Positions 44,180 to 58,300 of a stretch of 64,000 bases of DNA are shown here, one piece after another (positions within the stretch are counted from its first letter, which is position 1; each line of letters starts with the position of its first letter). The stretch covers positions 42,062,488 to 42,126,487 of the forward strand of contig OX381721.1 in the NCBI GenBank assembly GCA_947462335.1, read 5' to 3'. The notes beneath the pieces are model-generated. The model did no database searches, was not told the origin of the DNA, and was given only the letters and a program-made list of their open reading frames with translations. The stretch is from Harmothoe impar (lineage: Eukaryota > Annelida > Polychaeta > Phyllodocida > Polynoidae). A program made the position numbers and the translations under genes.

Positions 44180-47100
44180 ATATACAGCATTGCATATGAA
44201 TTAACACCGAGAACAAAAATGGGTACTTACACCAATAAATGGTTCACTTTTACTAAAATTGGGGTACACACACATAGGCAAGACAATGTGTTTTGTCGTT
44301 GTTTTTTGGTTGGAAGCGCAGTTTTTGTTCTTTTTCTTTCTATCCGTACACAACAAAAATGCGTGCTCCTACTTTTATGTGTTGGGCCTAGTTGGATGGA
44401 TAGATCAGTTACCCTCCGTGCATACCCACACAGTGAAGTTTTCACAATGAATCAGCAATGGTACTACTTAGACATGAACATAATCCCATAGGCATCTCAA
44501 TGAATTGGCCACTGTTATTTATAAATGCTATACATACAAGTGCTAAACAACAAAGGATACTGAAAAAAAACATAGATTGCCCTAACTAGGCTCAGCTTTG
44601 GCAAACAAGTGGGATATACCTCTTTCTATATACCCTTTTCAGAAACAATATGCACTTACAGGGGTTTAGTATCTGTACATAACAAAATAGTGGTTACATT
44701 TTGCAGACAATAATAAAGGCCTTCATGAAAGATGGCAGGCTACAATGGGAGACTATCATACATCATTTGAACGCTTCTTGTACATCGGGTTCCCTATTCT
44801 GTACATGCATAATAATAAAGGAGTCTTTGTTTGGCATATTCTGCATAACATTGTGATCATTAAAAGGGCATAATAGTGACATTTTCTACACACATTCGGT
44901 TACTATGGCAACATACATGCACTAGGGGTGAGGTGGACGCTGGGGAGTGCCCATCTCACACGCTACATCTCTTTCCAATACTGGTTGAATACGGTAAAGA
45001 CTCCGCGCCTATAGTGGTTAGTGGTAAATGATACATTATATACTATTAGTACATGTAAATACACCAAGAGAGCAGTATGGAACTAGACTATGGGTCTAGG
45101 ACTAGTGGTCAGCACCGAATGAGCAGTTTTGACTTCTTACAGCATGCAATAATGACTAGCATTCATCTAGGGACTCTTCCCTTTTCTTAAAGGATATTTT
45201 CCTAGCATGAACATATTATATTCTCTGCTGCTGGTAATATTTGTTTTATAAGCGACGGGAAGCTTTTTCGTTTGTATTTTGGCAACCCAGTAATACATCT
45301 TTGGCATGGCAGACTAGACTTTATGGCAATACTATTTCAGCATTTTACCTCAGAATAAGCATGGAAGAGTTTGATTTTGGAAACCACTTTGGAAGCCTGA
45401 ACTCTGCCTATCTTGGATAAGCAGAATAAGCTTTTTTATGAAGTCTTCTTTAGGAAGAAATACTGGCAAGAAAATATTGGTAAGTCAGTGGTAAATGTAA
45501 CCTAAATGGCTACATCATTGGAAGCATTAGTTAAGTCATATATATTGGAAGCAATTGGTTTTCTGGAAACTTTATGGTGAACGCAGCAGTTTAGTCTTTT
45601 CTTGTAAGTCTTTTTTCAGATGGCATCCATAACAATGAGACAATATTAACAGCACCAAAATAAACATTTGCTAAGGAACAGAGACCACTGAGGAAGACAG
45701 AACATAATATCATGTTTAAAAGGGGCTGCTATAGTTACAGCACCCTGCAACTTAGAACTAAGCTGCAAAATATGAAGCACCAAAATCCGTTTTCCATAAA
45801 ATCAGAGATTCAAATGTGAGTACAGCTAAAACAAGTAGATCCAAGGGACTCAAGATTGACTAGTTGAATGAACCTTCTGGGTACAATAATATTATAGAAC
45901 CTAAAACTTGTGCATGTATTAATATCATATTTGTGCATAAAAAACTCAAAATTGAATCAGCTGTTTTGGAAACTCTGAATTCCTTTGCGTTATGAGTGAC
46001 TGATCACTTGGTTAGTTTCATTTTTGGCACAGAGACATATAGTTAGTTGTGATGTGCTATGGTTATTTTTTAGTGCAGACCTACAAAGTGCATTTTTACA
46101 TTTCAGAGAATTTAGTTTTTGATTCTCTATAATTTCGTTGTGCTAAAGCAGTGGAGTAGTGACTGACCAAATGACTAGACAATTCATCCTACTGCAAGGG
46201 GACCTTTTGAGGGTCTGTTCGATGCTTTTAGGCACATTAGGGTGCCAAGCCTTTGCTGACGGGTGCAACTCTCATACATACCTAAGCCAGCAAAATAATC
46301 ACATGTAAGCCTCACACAAATTCACATGTATGCTGCTCTTGCTGTGGGGTACATATATATGTGAGACATCATTCATTATAAACTAACAATGTGTGCAAAT
46401 TGCTGAGGTTAGTGAGGTGCGGTTACTATACAAGCAAGTGATTCGGTTACATGAGATATCGGTACAAGCTTTAAACACAATGAACGTAATCGATATACTT
46501 CTGAACACATTTGTTGTTGTCCTTTTGGCTTACATATGATGGGATAACAATAATAATGAGATTGATTATCATGAAATGTCACAACCATGCAGACCTTTTC
46601 TTATACCATCATTCATTTTTAGTTTTACAGGCATGTGTTCTCAATAGAGACAACTCTGACGTATCGACTGCGACTAAGGCTTCGGGGCCATGAATGGCTA
46701 TGATCAGTAATTTGTGAAATGTGGGACTAGTTGTAGGAACTTTATATAAACTATACACTGACTCTGCTGGTACTGAAATCATCCTCAATCAATACTTAAA
46801 ACTACTATCTTAACTGTAAGTTGTATGGACCATATGTGTATATATACAAGGTCCTTGCTAGCTCTGTTCATCATTGCACGTACCCAAATATCTGACAGCT
46901 TTTGCTGAAGTTTACACCATTGTGTAGACTCAACCAAATGCTTCCTCTTTCACTAAGTTTTGATTGAGGAGAGCTACTCTTCAGTATCTCACTCTCGTAC
47001 AGATCTGCTCATCAACAAGAAACAATGAAAAATAGGTCATTATACTCATACACATATTCAGCCTACATCATTAAATGAGTATACAATGGTGATCCTTGCA

Positions 47101-49254
47101 CCCTCTCCTCACATTCAAAATTAGAACTGAAAATAACAAAAATAATGTACATGTAATCCGTATAATCATGATGTGAAATAATTTGAATTCTTAATGTTTG
47201 ATGCATGAATTCTAATGCTACTGTTAGAGGAACAAGTATGTTCCTGATGTGAAGTCATGGAAGCTCTATAAATTTTAGTTACTGACTCTTATACTGATGG
47301 CCACATTAACTAGAAAGATATATATACCATAAGTGGCGCTTGCTACGACTAGTACATCCGTTCCTATGGCTACGCACAACACATATGGACAGAAAGAACA
47401 CTGGAAAAAGTATGGAAATGTCAGAGAGAGGAGAAATAGGAGTTTGGAACAACACCATAGCATAAAGATTGGACCCCTTTGTCGGAAAAAGCTATCCTTG
47501 GAAAAAAATTCATTCTTTTTTTTCAAGTTTGACAGTCTTGTGACCACACATCTAATGAATTCCTCCCATGTCATCAATGTTCATGAGCTTCATGAGCACT
47601 GGTGAGCCCGGTGCTTCCATACAGCCACTGCTGCCTTTCGGAATTAGGCGGAATAAGTTTTTCGTATGTTTTTCGCTTCTGTTTTCTTGCAACGTGGCGA
47701 ACCCACTCGAGTAAATATAGGTTGTCCTCTAGCTCATCATCACTACCTCAGCAACAGAGCTGGATAGGACCTCAGAAACACACCAACAATCATAGAAAAA
47801 ACACTTCTCCTTTTCCCCCTATATAACAGGCTTTCTCAACATGAAATATCTGAACAGCAAAAAGGAGTCTCAACTGCTCTCGGATAGTAGAAAAGTCTGG
47901 ACATGGAATGGACTACGGAAAATTCACCTTCTTCTGGAATGAATCACAGAACTCAAAGAGACTTGCATACAATTTAGAGTTCACTGGTCTCCAAGTCAAG
48001 AGGAAGGGACTTGGAGTTGCAGCAGCAAGACTGGTATATATGTATAATAATATTTGGCCAAGGCAGCCAGATTCGATTGGAGGAAACTACTTACATTCAA
48101 TATTTGTTGACCATTCTGGTGTACATTTGTATAGATATAAGTCAGACAGAATGCTAATTAGTTTGCCCTAATTGGCAGAGTCTTTTGTAATGTTTCCCTC
48201 CCAGTGTTATCATGATAACACATAATTTGCACCTTTATCATCATGTGTGTCTGTCTTTTCTTTGTCTCATTATCATCACAATTTGGCAGATTATACACAT
48301 TGTATATCTCAGGTCAGCCAGGTTGCAAGCCACCACGGCGGGTGCCCGACGCCCTTCAACAACTTGTGAAGAGATTTGCATATATGAAAACATGGGATAA
48401 ATATATATATCACGTATAGAAAAAACACTAGTCGATAAAAACTACCCAATAATGCATTGAGATAAACGATGACTGTGACCAGTTTGACTACCTGCCTTTC
48501 GCTCTCTTTTACATTGGTCGTTTGTGTGTTGATCGCTGAATGGCAGTGTGATTTGGCACAGATTTTTAATTAATTACCAGAGTTAATCAATAAAGTCTAC
48601 TACAAAGGCAATGCAAAGCAGCCTATCCGTCCATTGTGGAAGCATGGACCAATGAATTAAGTCTCAAGACCTCTGCATTCCCAGTCCAAGTGAATAGAAG
48701 AGATGGTAGACATATTCCTGGTAAGCTGGCTCGTGTATGCCTTGTAGGTAGAGTAGACCAAATGCTCTATATCCAGTGGTAGAGACCTCTAACAGTCTGT
48801 AGAATTAGCATATTCAATATACTGGTACATATCTATATTTATATATATATAATATATGCATGTATCTTTTTTTTAGTGTTATACGAATACATAAGTGTCT
48901 GTAATGTATAATTACAATCCCAGAATGCACTTGTGAAGGTGACGAGGCCTCGTTGTCTGTTGAACGCTTCTTTTTTTCCAGCTGACTCCTGCATGTCGGT
49001 CAGTGTGTTCTCCTTTGTTTAACACAAGCGGGGAACCACTGGGGGTACCAACCTCTCATGACTTATCGGGCGATCACATAGTGTTCCATTTTCATCTCAC
49101 TAGAGACCGTTTGGAGGGAGGGGACATTGTCCCAACAGTTATGCCACAGTGATGCAAACAAACCAAATGCAGTTCTTACCACTTCAGGTTTATCCACAGG
49201 TTGCTTCTGGTTCCCAGTAACTACTTCCATTTGTGCAACTAATAGCATTAAGCT

Positions 49255-52200
49255 TTAATTCTCCATGGTGTCGGTGATGATGGCAGGTTCAGAGCCATGC
49301 TCAGATCCCGAATCGTTCTCGCTGGTCCCAGCGGCCCCCCGCAGTGGTTTGCAGTACTTGTAGCGGTGGTTCATGTGCTGCGAGAAGGAGCCCGAGTGGG
49401 AGAAACGCTTGCCGCACTTACTGCAAACAAATGGTTTCTCCCCGGAGTGGAGTCGTCGGTGCTCCGTCAGGTGGTGCTTGTGTTTGAAGGCTTTCCCGCA
49501 CTCCCCACAGTTGAAGGGTCGGGCACCTGGAGAACGTAGAAACAGAGGTGTGAGTTATAGCAGGATAATTTAAGGTAAACATCTCTTTGTTATATATGTA
49601 AGGCTTCTACTTTTCCCTTTATCCATGTCAAACGTTTGAAAGGCTTTAATGATCAGTTACTTACAAGAGTTTAAGAAACTGAAATAACCCAAACAAGTCT
49701 CTAAAACGTTACATGAATACAACCATCTTCCCTTTTAATTTTCCTCCAAGAAGTACGCAATTGGCCAAACACCATGTTCTTACAAGTTTTAATAAAATTA
49801 AAATTAATACAACTCAATACCAATTGAATTTCCCTTAAATACTGTTCAAGGCTCACCTGAATGCTCATATTTATGTCTGGCGAGTGAGCTCTGTTTGTTG
49901 AAGAGCTTGTCGCACTGGTCGCACGCATACATGCCCTCCTCCACATCTACCTTGTGCGCCTTCCACGACTTGCGCTTCTTACTGTGCGACAGATTTCCTT
50001 CATCAATCATCAGCGCGTCGTCAAACTCTAAAGCAACTTGCTCTGACTCCATCTGTTAGAAATTAATCAAATGAAATTTTATTATAACAAGCACTGGCAC
50101 TTTGGGTAATCAGTAAGTAAATTATAGGGCAACTTTGCTTTTGGGAAGGACAGGACGTCACATGTAAAGGAATGATTTTTAGCGTTAATGCCAACAAAAA
50201 GAACAAAAGTGGCACAGAAGATTTCGGGAGAGCTATATAACAACACTTGGCAAGGTGGACGAACATGCCACTGTGCAGGATTACACTTAGAAACAAGATT
50301 GGAGGGATATGTATGGTATGTTCATACATATACAATTCACAAGCATTTGGCAGCTTGCAAATTAGGAAAATATGAGGTTCTTCCAAGTATTCTGGTTTTA
50401 GTGGTTTTGTATATTTATGTTTTCTCCAAGGCATCGTTTAAATGTGTACTATGGGCTTTATGACTACTTCAGGCCACAACATGTCTCCTATATATACCGT
50501 ATATAATTTTGTTCTCGGCTTCTAAAATTGATAACTTTCTGGTCTTTAAATCTGTGTTATCATCTTCTAATATTTAAAACGATCTGGTCTTTACATCTGT
50601 GCTAAAAATATAATTCTGTTAACTGTGAACTGTGTTATACAAATAACTTTCTAGCTTAGATAACATTCCTTCTTTTCCACAATAGTTCACGAATTATTCC
50701 CAAACAAAGAAGCATAGGAAAATTAATGAAACATGTGTAAACCCAAGGAATTTTGTTAAGCATTGCCAGCAAGCAAAAATGAATTAATCAAACAGAAATT
50801 AACGTGGCTTCATGATCAGGGTGTCTTTGATCATGTAGTGTGGGTATGATTAGTTTGGCGTGTAATTTAGTGTTTCTCATTTCAGGTGTTATATTTGCAG
50901 CACATGTAATTCTGTTGATTGGTTGTAGTGGGTAGTATGAAAGGAAGACAAAAAAGCAGCAGCCTCATGCTGGCACGGGTACTTACAGGCAGACCTACCT
51001 GCCGCCACGTCTTTTTGCGTGACCGCTTCCTGGTGAGGCCATTCTCCAGCCCCGAGGAGTCCAAGGACATGGTTGAGTTGAACGAGGACTCAAGCGAGCT
51101 GGGTGGTGACATACTGGGGGAACCCACAGGTAACACAGGTGAGCCACGGTGAATGAAGGGGCTACCCATTTGTGTTGTGGCAGCTGGTACTGGAAAGACA
51201 GCCGACTCAGTCGGAAGCTGTGGGTCGATGCGGAAACCAGGCCTGACGAGCGGTGGGTGAAGCAGGTTTGGTGTACTGCGGTTACTGTGACTACTCGTAT
51301 TCCCATCACTGCCAGTAGCAATGACACCATTGCTGCCATGCTGGATCATACCCTCCTGCTGCATGTACTTGAAGATGGGGGAGTTCTCCAGTGTCTTCTC
51401 CAAGGAAGGGATGTCGGCGACGCGCGGACTGTTGCTCCGCTTGCTCAGGTTGAGCACCCCACCCTCTTCTTCTTCTCCTTCACCATTGGGTTGTGGTGTT
51501 GGTGGTGAACTACCACTGGAGGAGAGTGATGTCGATGGGGACCTCTTGGTGGACAGATCGAGTGGTTCGACCTGCATTGTGAAGGCGAGGTTGGCTGGTG
51601 ACGGAGTCGGGCGGTGGGGGGAACTGGAGGAGGACGACGATGACCGCTGGCCATTGAGCTTAGGGTGGGCCGCTGGGGAACTATATGGATAAACCACGTT
51701 TGTGCCGCCTGTAAGCAGATTGAATGGCAATTGCGGTACGACCGGAATGTAAGGCGTTGTTGGTGTCGTTTTCTTGGCCGGAGACCACGCACTGCCATTG
51801 GCTGTTCCAGCCAACAACGCTGCTGTGGCCACAGAGGTGGTAGATGAGGAAGAGGATGGTGCAGGGATGGGGTTGCCCCGGCGGCGGTCACGTGCCCGCA
51901 TGTTCTGGAACCACACTTGGACAACTCGCTTGGGGAAGGACACAGCACTGGATATTTGCAGCAGTTCGAACTTGTTCGGTCGGGGGTTGACTGCATAGTG
52001 TGCTTTCAAGATTCGTTGTTGGTCATCAGTGAGCATTGAACGTACACGATACTGTCTGCCCTCCTTGTCAATGAAGCCGTCGGCCTCACTTTGGCTGGCA
52101 CTGTTCTCATCTTCGCTGCCCTTATCTGCCTCCATGTAGTTCAGGCTGGGTGACATCACTTGGCTGGAATCAGCTGTGGAATGGTTTGGAGAAGGTGTCT

Positions 52201-53712
52201 GTGGCTGCTGTGCCGGTGTTGGTGATGAAGCATTGGCATGACTGGGGGAAGCATCAGACATGTTTCTGATATCTGAGTTCTGATTGCATAAATAGCGCTC
52301 ATGCTGGTGGAGGTCCACAGGACTGGAGAATGGCTGTCGACAGTAGCGACAAGGGAGGGACTCCTTCCCTTCTACTCCTTCAGCCTGTGTACTCTCAGTG
52401 TCTGAATGCTCTGTTGTTATTTGCTCCTCCTTTTCAACTTTAGCATCAGCGTTTTCTTCACTGCACTCCTCTGTGTCTTGGGTAGTGAGCTTACTAATAG
52501 TAGATTTGTCATCCACCTGTTGTTGCTTTTGCTGTGTAACCGTATTGTCCAGAATCTCAAGAACCTTCTTGATTTCATTCATGTTAGCTGTGGGGGCCTT
52601 AGCTGATGATGCTTCCTCATCTTTTGTTGCCTCTGCCTCTGTTGGCTGGTCTTCCTCGCCACTGCTCTCCCTCTTGCCTTGTTCCTCACCATTTCCTGCC
52701 AGTTCTTGTTCTTCTAATGCCTCTTTTTTGATCTCTGGGTGACTGGTTTGTGCTGCCTCATCGATGATGGCAGCTGGGTCAGTTTCTGTGTTCTGATTTT
52801 CGTCACCTTGTTGCTCCTCCTTCACAGGCAAAGTTTCCAGTTTCATACTCTTGTGAGGTGGCATACCCTCTACCATCTCACCCTCCTCAAGGTCCAGCTT
52901 GGATCTGGCTGGTTTCGGAGCACTGTCATTTTTCCCTGAGAGTAAGGCGAAGCCATAGGGTGACCCAGCCAGCCCAGTGATCATCGGGTGGTTCATCATG
53001 TGACTCGGGATGCCGGCGTAGGGGAGGAAAGGATGCGACCCATTAAACTGTGCCGCAGCTAGGTACTGCGCTGCCGTCGCCGGGTCCATGGGCAGGAAGG
53101 GGCGGAACTGGTTGGCATACATACTATGTAGGGAGAGGTCAGCGGTGTTGTTGTCCTCAGTTCCCTTGGGCGCCAGTGGACGTCGTTCCTCGTTGCTGGG
53201 TGAGTGAGGCTCTTCTGCAGAGGACTGCTTGTCAGGCTTCTTCATGCGCATGTTGACCACCCAGCACTTCTTGGACGTCATGTGGCTACTGTAGGACCCC
53301 GAGTGGGAGAAGCGCTTGCCACAGTTGGTGCATTCAAATGGCTTCTCTCCGGAGTGTATCCGGATGTGTTCCTTCAAGTGATGCTTGAACTTGAATGCCT
53401 TCTGGCACTCGGGGCACTTGAACTTCCGCAGGTCCGTGCTTTCATCGTGGCTGATCATGTGGCGTTGCAGGCGGTAGACGTTCGCAAACGTCTTATTGCA
53501 AATAGTACAGATCTGGGATGTGGATGAATGCAGCGTGAGGTGTTTGTCGAGCTGTGCTTTGAGCGCGAACGACTCCTCACACTTTGGGCAGGGGTGTTTG
53601 TTGACCTTATCGCTGTGTGCACTGCGAATGTGTTCCTGGAGCAGGTATGTCCTAGTGAAACCTTTACTGCAGTGTGGACATCTCAGCATGTACTCCCCGT
53701 CTCCACCGCTCA
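49255..53712 (-). CDS. ZEB (zfh1): ZEB/zfh-1 zinc-finger homeodomain transcription factor (5' end outside the visible exons)
   Basis: Nuclear repressor that binds paired CACCT(G) E2 boxes through two zinc-finger clusters. Exons (minus): 53712-50999 (904 codons), 50052-49857, 49526-49255; phases fit and give 1060 residues plus a missing N-terminus. The first visible exon starts after TTGTCTGCTTTCAG with two bases completing a split codon, so a further 5' exon exists. Numbering from 53713: five N-terminal fingers at about 12-150 (the fourth [20 protein letters not shown]; the fifth C2HC), a lone middle finger near 450, a homeodomain at about 548-607 ([13 protein letters not shown]), the CtBP motif PLDLS at about 716 and a second like it (VLNLS). 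C-terminal fingers are YACDQCD in the second exon, then [20 protein letters not shown] and [17 protein letters not shown] in the last. The end is acidic. Two donors 12 nt apart end the large exon. Confidence 0.95.
50997..51000 (-). other. Alternative splice donors at the end of the large ZEB exon
   Basis: The minus strand reads CGGCAG then GTAGGT then CTGCCT then GTAAGT. Splicing before GTAGGT (exon end 50999) or 12 bases later before GTAAGT (exon end 50987) keeps the same phase; the second would add Val-Gly-Leu-Pro ahead of the C-terminal fingers. GTAAGT is the better consensus. Confidence 0.55.
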
Positions 53713-55339
53713 CTGAAAGCAGACAAAAGTAGGAATACGTTAGAGTCTAAAGGTAATTAACTGAAGTTGCGATCAGGATACATTCACAAACATTATATGA
53801 TTCACTACTTCTTAAATATGGTCACGTATACCGCTAATTTTAAGCATTAAAACATGATAAACTATACATAACCCATTTACGGGTTGTTTCTCTTTCTCTT
53901 TCTATAGTAAATCTTTATTTTCTCTTTCCCTGCCAAAAAGTATACTGACATATTTTAAGATCCTACATCATAAAGGTATCGGACAGAGCACCATGGGGGG
54001 AAACATCTCTCAAAGGTAAAATATCCCCTAGTCATATTGAACAGAAATACATGAATTATGCATAAAGAATGTCTCTTCTTTTTATCCTGAGGCACGTGAG
54101 GCCGTTTGTGAATACCAGACGCAGGAAAGACCTGTCTCAGCAATCATCTATCTACTCCCAACCACTATCACCCCCCCACCCCCTCCACTGCTGTATTAAG
54201 GATATGGGCGGGTACTGTATACTGCTGCCATCTAGGGGGCTACACCGGAACTACTCCCTCTTTGAGCTATCATAAGTAGTTGCGGAGTAAGAAATGTCAG
54301 TCAATGCATTAACATGACTGTATTCCTGCTATGTCATCAGTTATAATGATATATTAGGTGACTGGGGATTGGGTAGATCAATATATCATACTTCCATTCT
54401 GTTCTAAACAAACAAGACTGAGGAGCCACGTGGATCTTTCTATCCCACGCAGTTCCATACATGGTATATTGTCACGGATATGGTATGTTTTTATGGGGCA
54501 GGAGGAAAATACATTCCTGAATCAATATTTAAAGTCTGGAATGATTACAATGCTCAATCGTCTGACCACAAATCAACCCCTTCCTCAGTGCCTGCACTGT
54601 CTCTACCTCCCTATGGGTACCCCCGCAACCCCCGCCCATATCCCACCCCACATCACATCCCATAGAGTGTCACACAGCTCTGCACTTTATCGGTCGTCGA
54701 GTGCGCAGGCATGTAGTTACCATGGCAACAGTAATTGGCACCACTCCATGATAAGAATTCTTCAGCCAAAAGAGGTAGAAAAAGACCACACGGCAGAGAG
54801 GGAGGCTTCTCTCTTGGGGGCTCGACTAGCATCGCTCACTTCCTTTCATTTATTTCCATGTCTCCCTCATTTTACTTTTTGCTGGTATTTATTTCCATTC
54901 TGCCGCGCGCCTTGTCTGTAATCTCCCCTTTACCACGGTTCGTGGTAGCCATTCAAAATGGGTTGCAGCCAAGAACGTTTGATCTGGGGGAGATATGCTC
55001 TTCCTTATAAGGAAACACCTATATTGAATACGTTTAGATAGATGCTGTTTCTTTCTTCAATAAGCTCACTGCCTGGTCATAAATTAAACACTGATGGTGA
55101 ATATTTCATATAATATTATATAATTCATCTCCCTACATGGACAGGTTCTGCCTTTATGTCAATTGTATACTTAGTAGTAGTTTTCTTCGTTGGGAACGAT
55201 AAAGTTAAATCTTCCACAATAAAATCTCAATGAACAAAAGGGAGAACCACTACATGTCGACAAGGGAGACGCTTCTGTCATCTAATATAAAGGTAGACCT
55301 CAAATGGCTTCCTTCGGGTCTTGAACGTCCCCCAGGCGT

Positions 55340-55385
55340 CCTATGACGTCATATCTCTACGTCATATAAGTACTTATGACATCAG
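55340..55385. promoter_or_regulatory. TGACGTCA and ACGTCA cluster
   Basis: A perfect CRE palindrome TGACGTCA lies in CTATGACGTCATATC, followed by ACGTCA in CTACGTCATATA and a related TGACATCA, all within about 50 bases. It lies in the 5' region of ZEB. Role inferred from motif only. Confidence 0.35.
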
Positions 55386-58300
55386 TGATGCCTACCTAAG
55401 TCAACCCAGGTCAGCCTTTGTCCCTGTCCCCACCACCTCACGCTATACTGGTACTCTATCTGTGGTCATTAACCTGTAAATGAGTCACCAGTCACCATGA
55501 CAACTTACTTACTGACCATGGAGACAAAGGTCACAGGCTACTAGACACTGCTACAGACAGGGGACTCCTCCTCCTCCTCCTGGGTCCCCCCTCACCTTCC
55601 TCCAGGGTGGTGACAAAGACCTGCCCTGTATTAATCACCTCACCTGAGTTAATTAGGCCTAATCACCCTCCTGGACACTCGGGAGGCCATCAGCAGACAA
55701 GGTATTGATTGTGTGTTTTGGAGATAAGGGGCTTTGTGTGCTGGCACTGCTGCCACTGCTGCTGCCATTTTCACCTGGAGATTGTATTATTGGCAGTGAT
55801 TTATTGTCCTGTCCATTATTGGGAATCTGTTTCTCCTATTTGCCATGTTCATTAATTCTCTTGTGACCACCAATTATCTCTAGCAGACCACCTGGCATAT
55901 TACTCATACTGGTGCCTGTCCTCCTATACTAATTTTTCTTTATTTTCGTCTGTAAATTAATCCAGGTGTATAATATACATTGCTTCACTATAATTTATTC
56001 CCAAATCTCAGCCTGGGAGCACAGGTGCACGTGTTAATGAGAAGACCGCCGAACCAATTTAAATCCTTCTCCCTGAGGTAGGTAGGGCAGCAGCCCTGGA
56101 GGATACACCTCCCCTGGGCACCCTGTCTCCTCCAGCAGCTACCGTCATCACCTGTTTATTTGGGCTCTGACATAAGCACCTGATAAGATTCCTGGAGCAC
56201 CCAGCGTGCCACCTTTCACTGCTAGTGTGATTCAAACCCGACAGAGGGCGACATGGGCATGGGTGTTGGGCCTCAGGCCTGTTATCGATAGGATAGGGCG
56301 ATAGGTAACTAGTGGGTTGGGTGGGTGGTAGTTGGGGCTTCTGCACTGGAGGTGCCCACAGGGTGACGTCACGGGAACGTGACTCCTCCAGGGTGTAGAC
56401 CGGGGTCGTGCGGTACACCTACATCATCACCTAGGTGAGCAGGGCCCTATCTCCAGGCGTCGCCATGGTTACGATGGTGGCCACTGGTCAACCGTGGGAA
56501 TTCCCCCCAGTAAGCACCAGGATCGGCCCCACACCTGCACCCTGATAACCCCTCCAGGGTCAGGCGCTGCGGTTTAACCCCCTGGAGGTTCCTATCTTAG
56601 TGCTGGAATTTAAGGGATTCTATGACATACAGAGTGTGTATTAAACGATGCTTTTACACACTCATGACTCGGGCCCTTGGCTTCATAGAGAACGGGGAAA
56701 ATTTGAAATGTCACCCTTCTTCTCCTTTTTTTTAAAAGAATACTTTAATATAAACTATGCAGCTGTGGAACAAGATATAGGTATTAAAATTTGTATATCT
56801 ATCGTATATTTTACTCTCCGTGTGGATTCCAACTTCATTTAAAAACATGCCAGGACTAGTTTAATCGCAATACATCATTCAGTTTGTATAGAAATGATTC
56901 AGTGATAGCTTCACATTCCGCAATGTACACGGGTCACCTCCTACCCCAACCTGCAGACACCCTGTCTGTACACCTCACCTCCCCTTAACCCTTCTCCAGT
57001 GTACCACAGCCACACCTGGCCCTCCACGGTGCCTCGCCTCCAGTACATGTGGTGGTACAGTGCGTTAATCTGTCGGGTCTGTGCTGGCCTGAATGCCCAG
57101 AGGGCGGTGGATGCTGGAGGGTTGGGGGGGGGGGTAGGTTGTCTCTAACCAGCACCCCCTCCCCCTCCTCACCCACCCTCCTCCATACCATACCATTCCC
57201 ATGCATTCCCCCTGAGGGCCTCCAATCAAACGCAGCCACCCTGGAGGAGCCTACAGGAGGGGGTGGTGGCTGGTGGGTGGGGGGGGGGGAGGATGGAGGG
57301 GGAGTCACCACACACCTGGCCATCTCCTGTTCCCACGCTCCTCCAGTGGTGCCAGTCCCTAAGCATCCCTCCTCCACCACCTCCTACCATCACCATCAGC
57401 AGCAGGAGGTGGTAGGGTGGTAGGTAGAAGGTGGGCAGGCAGGCAGTTGTGGTAGTGGTCATCTGGTTGCTATGGTAACCGATAGGGCGGTCTGATCCCA
57501 GGTGCCAAGCGGATCTATAAACACAGGTTGTCGGGGCTTCTCGGGGCAGGAGCAAGGAGGGAGGGTGTGTTCGATAAGTCGGATGATGCCCTCTGAACAG
57601 GGCTTGCTCAGCTTAAAGTCAAAAGGCAGTTCTGTATTTATTTAGCATAGACTATGTTAGTTCTATGCTCATGGATATTGTACATTCGGGGAAGTGCCCT
57701 ATTATTGATATTGAAATACCCAAAACCGATACATCAGTAAAATCATTCCTCAAAACCGACCTTGTCCTCACAATTATAATATGAATTGACCACCACGATC
57801 TACCAAAAGAGTCCTCATATACCTGGCTGTAATATAGAGGTATCGAACACAACCCTACACAGAGCTGACTAAGGTGACCTTAGGGTGGGAGTCGAACACT
57901 CCCACTGCCCACCTGCCCGCCCTGTGGTCAGCACAAACAGAGCTGGACGTCAACACAGCCCGCCAGGGGGCAGTCTGTGGGGCCCGGGAACAGGCATAGC
58001 AAACTTGTCCCCGCACCCTGGTAAGGCCTGAGGCAGGAAAGGTGCTCCATAGACATGTTCCCGGGCCATGTTCCCAATGAATAAATGACAAGCAGCTTAG
58101 ACTGGGGTGTACACGAGTATTTATAGAGTGGGTTCTAGAAATGAGATGTATGTTTATATTTTAGTCTTTCAAGTCTCATTGATTTGAGAATATATTACAT
58201 CTATGTGCATGTACTGAATCTAGACTAGGGTCAATATAAAAGTGGTATCTGGGAACTCTAGGCCTAGTCATATCATATGTGAAATGACACTAGTGTGCGT

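Larger units (their letters stand above)
42660..49254 (-). other. Probable long 3' UTR of the ZEB gene
   Basis: This 6.6 kb downstream of the ZEB stop has no gene and few of the repeats common elsewhere. On the minus strand poly(A) signals AATAAA occur at 42728-42723 and 42668-42663. Minus-strand matches to miR-8/200 family seeds are CAGTATT at 44983-44977 and 45465-45459, and CAGTGTT at 43457-43451 and 47403-47397. That it is one continuous UTR is inference. Confidence 0.45.

Noticed and set aside
50919..53732. Several plus-strand open frames of 60-120 codons opposite the ZEB exons
   Set aside because: They are antisense shadows of a GC-rich coding exon; the minus strand carries clear zinc-finger and homeodomain motifs.
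54358..54921. 187-codon open frame on the plus strand
   Set aside because: No recognisable motif, irregular composition, and located in the non-coding 5' region of ZEB; likely chance.
57049..57555. Open frames of 109-131 codons rich in Gly, Pro and His
   Set aside because: They run through G- and C-homopolymer low complexity, overlap one another on both strands and have no domain or splice context.
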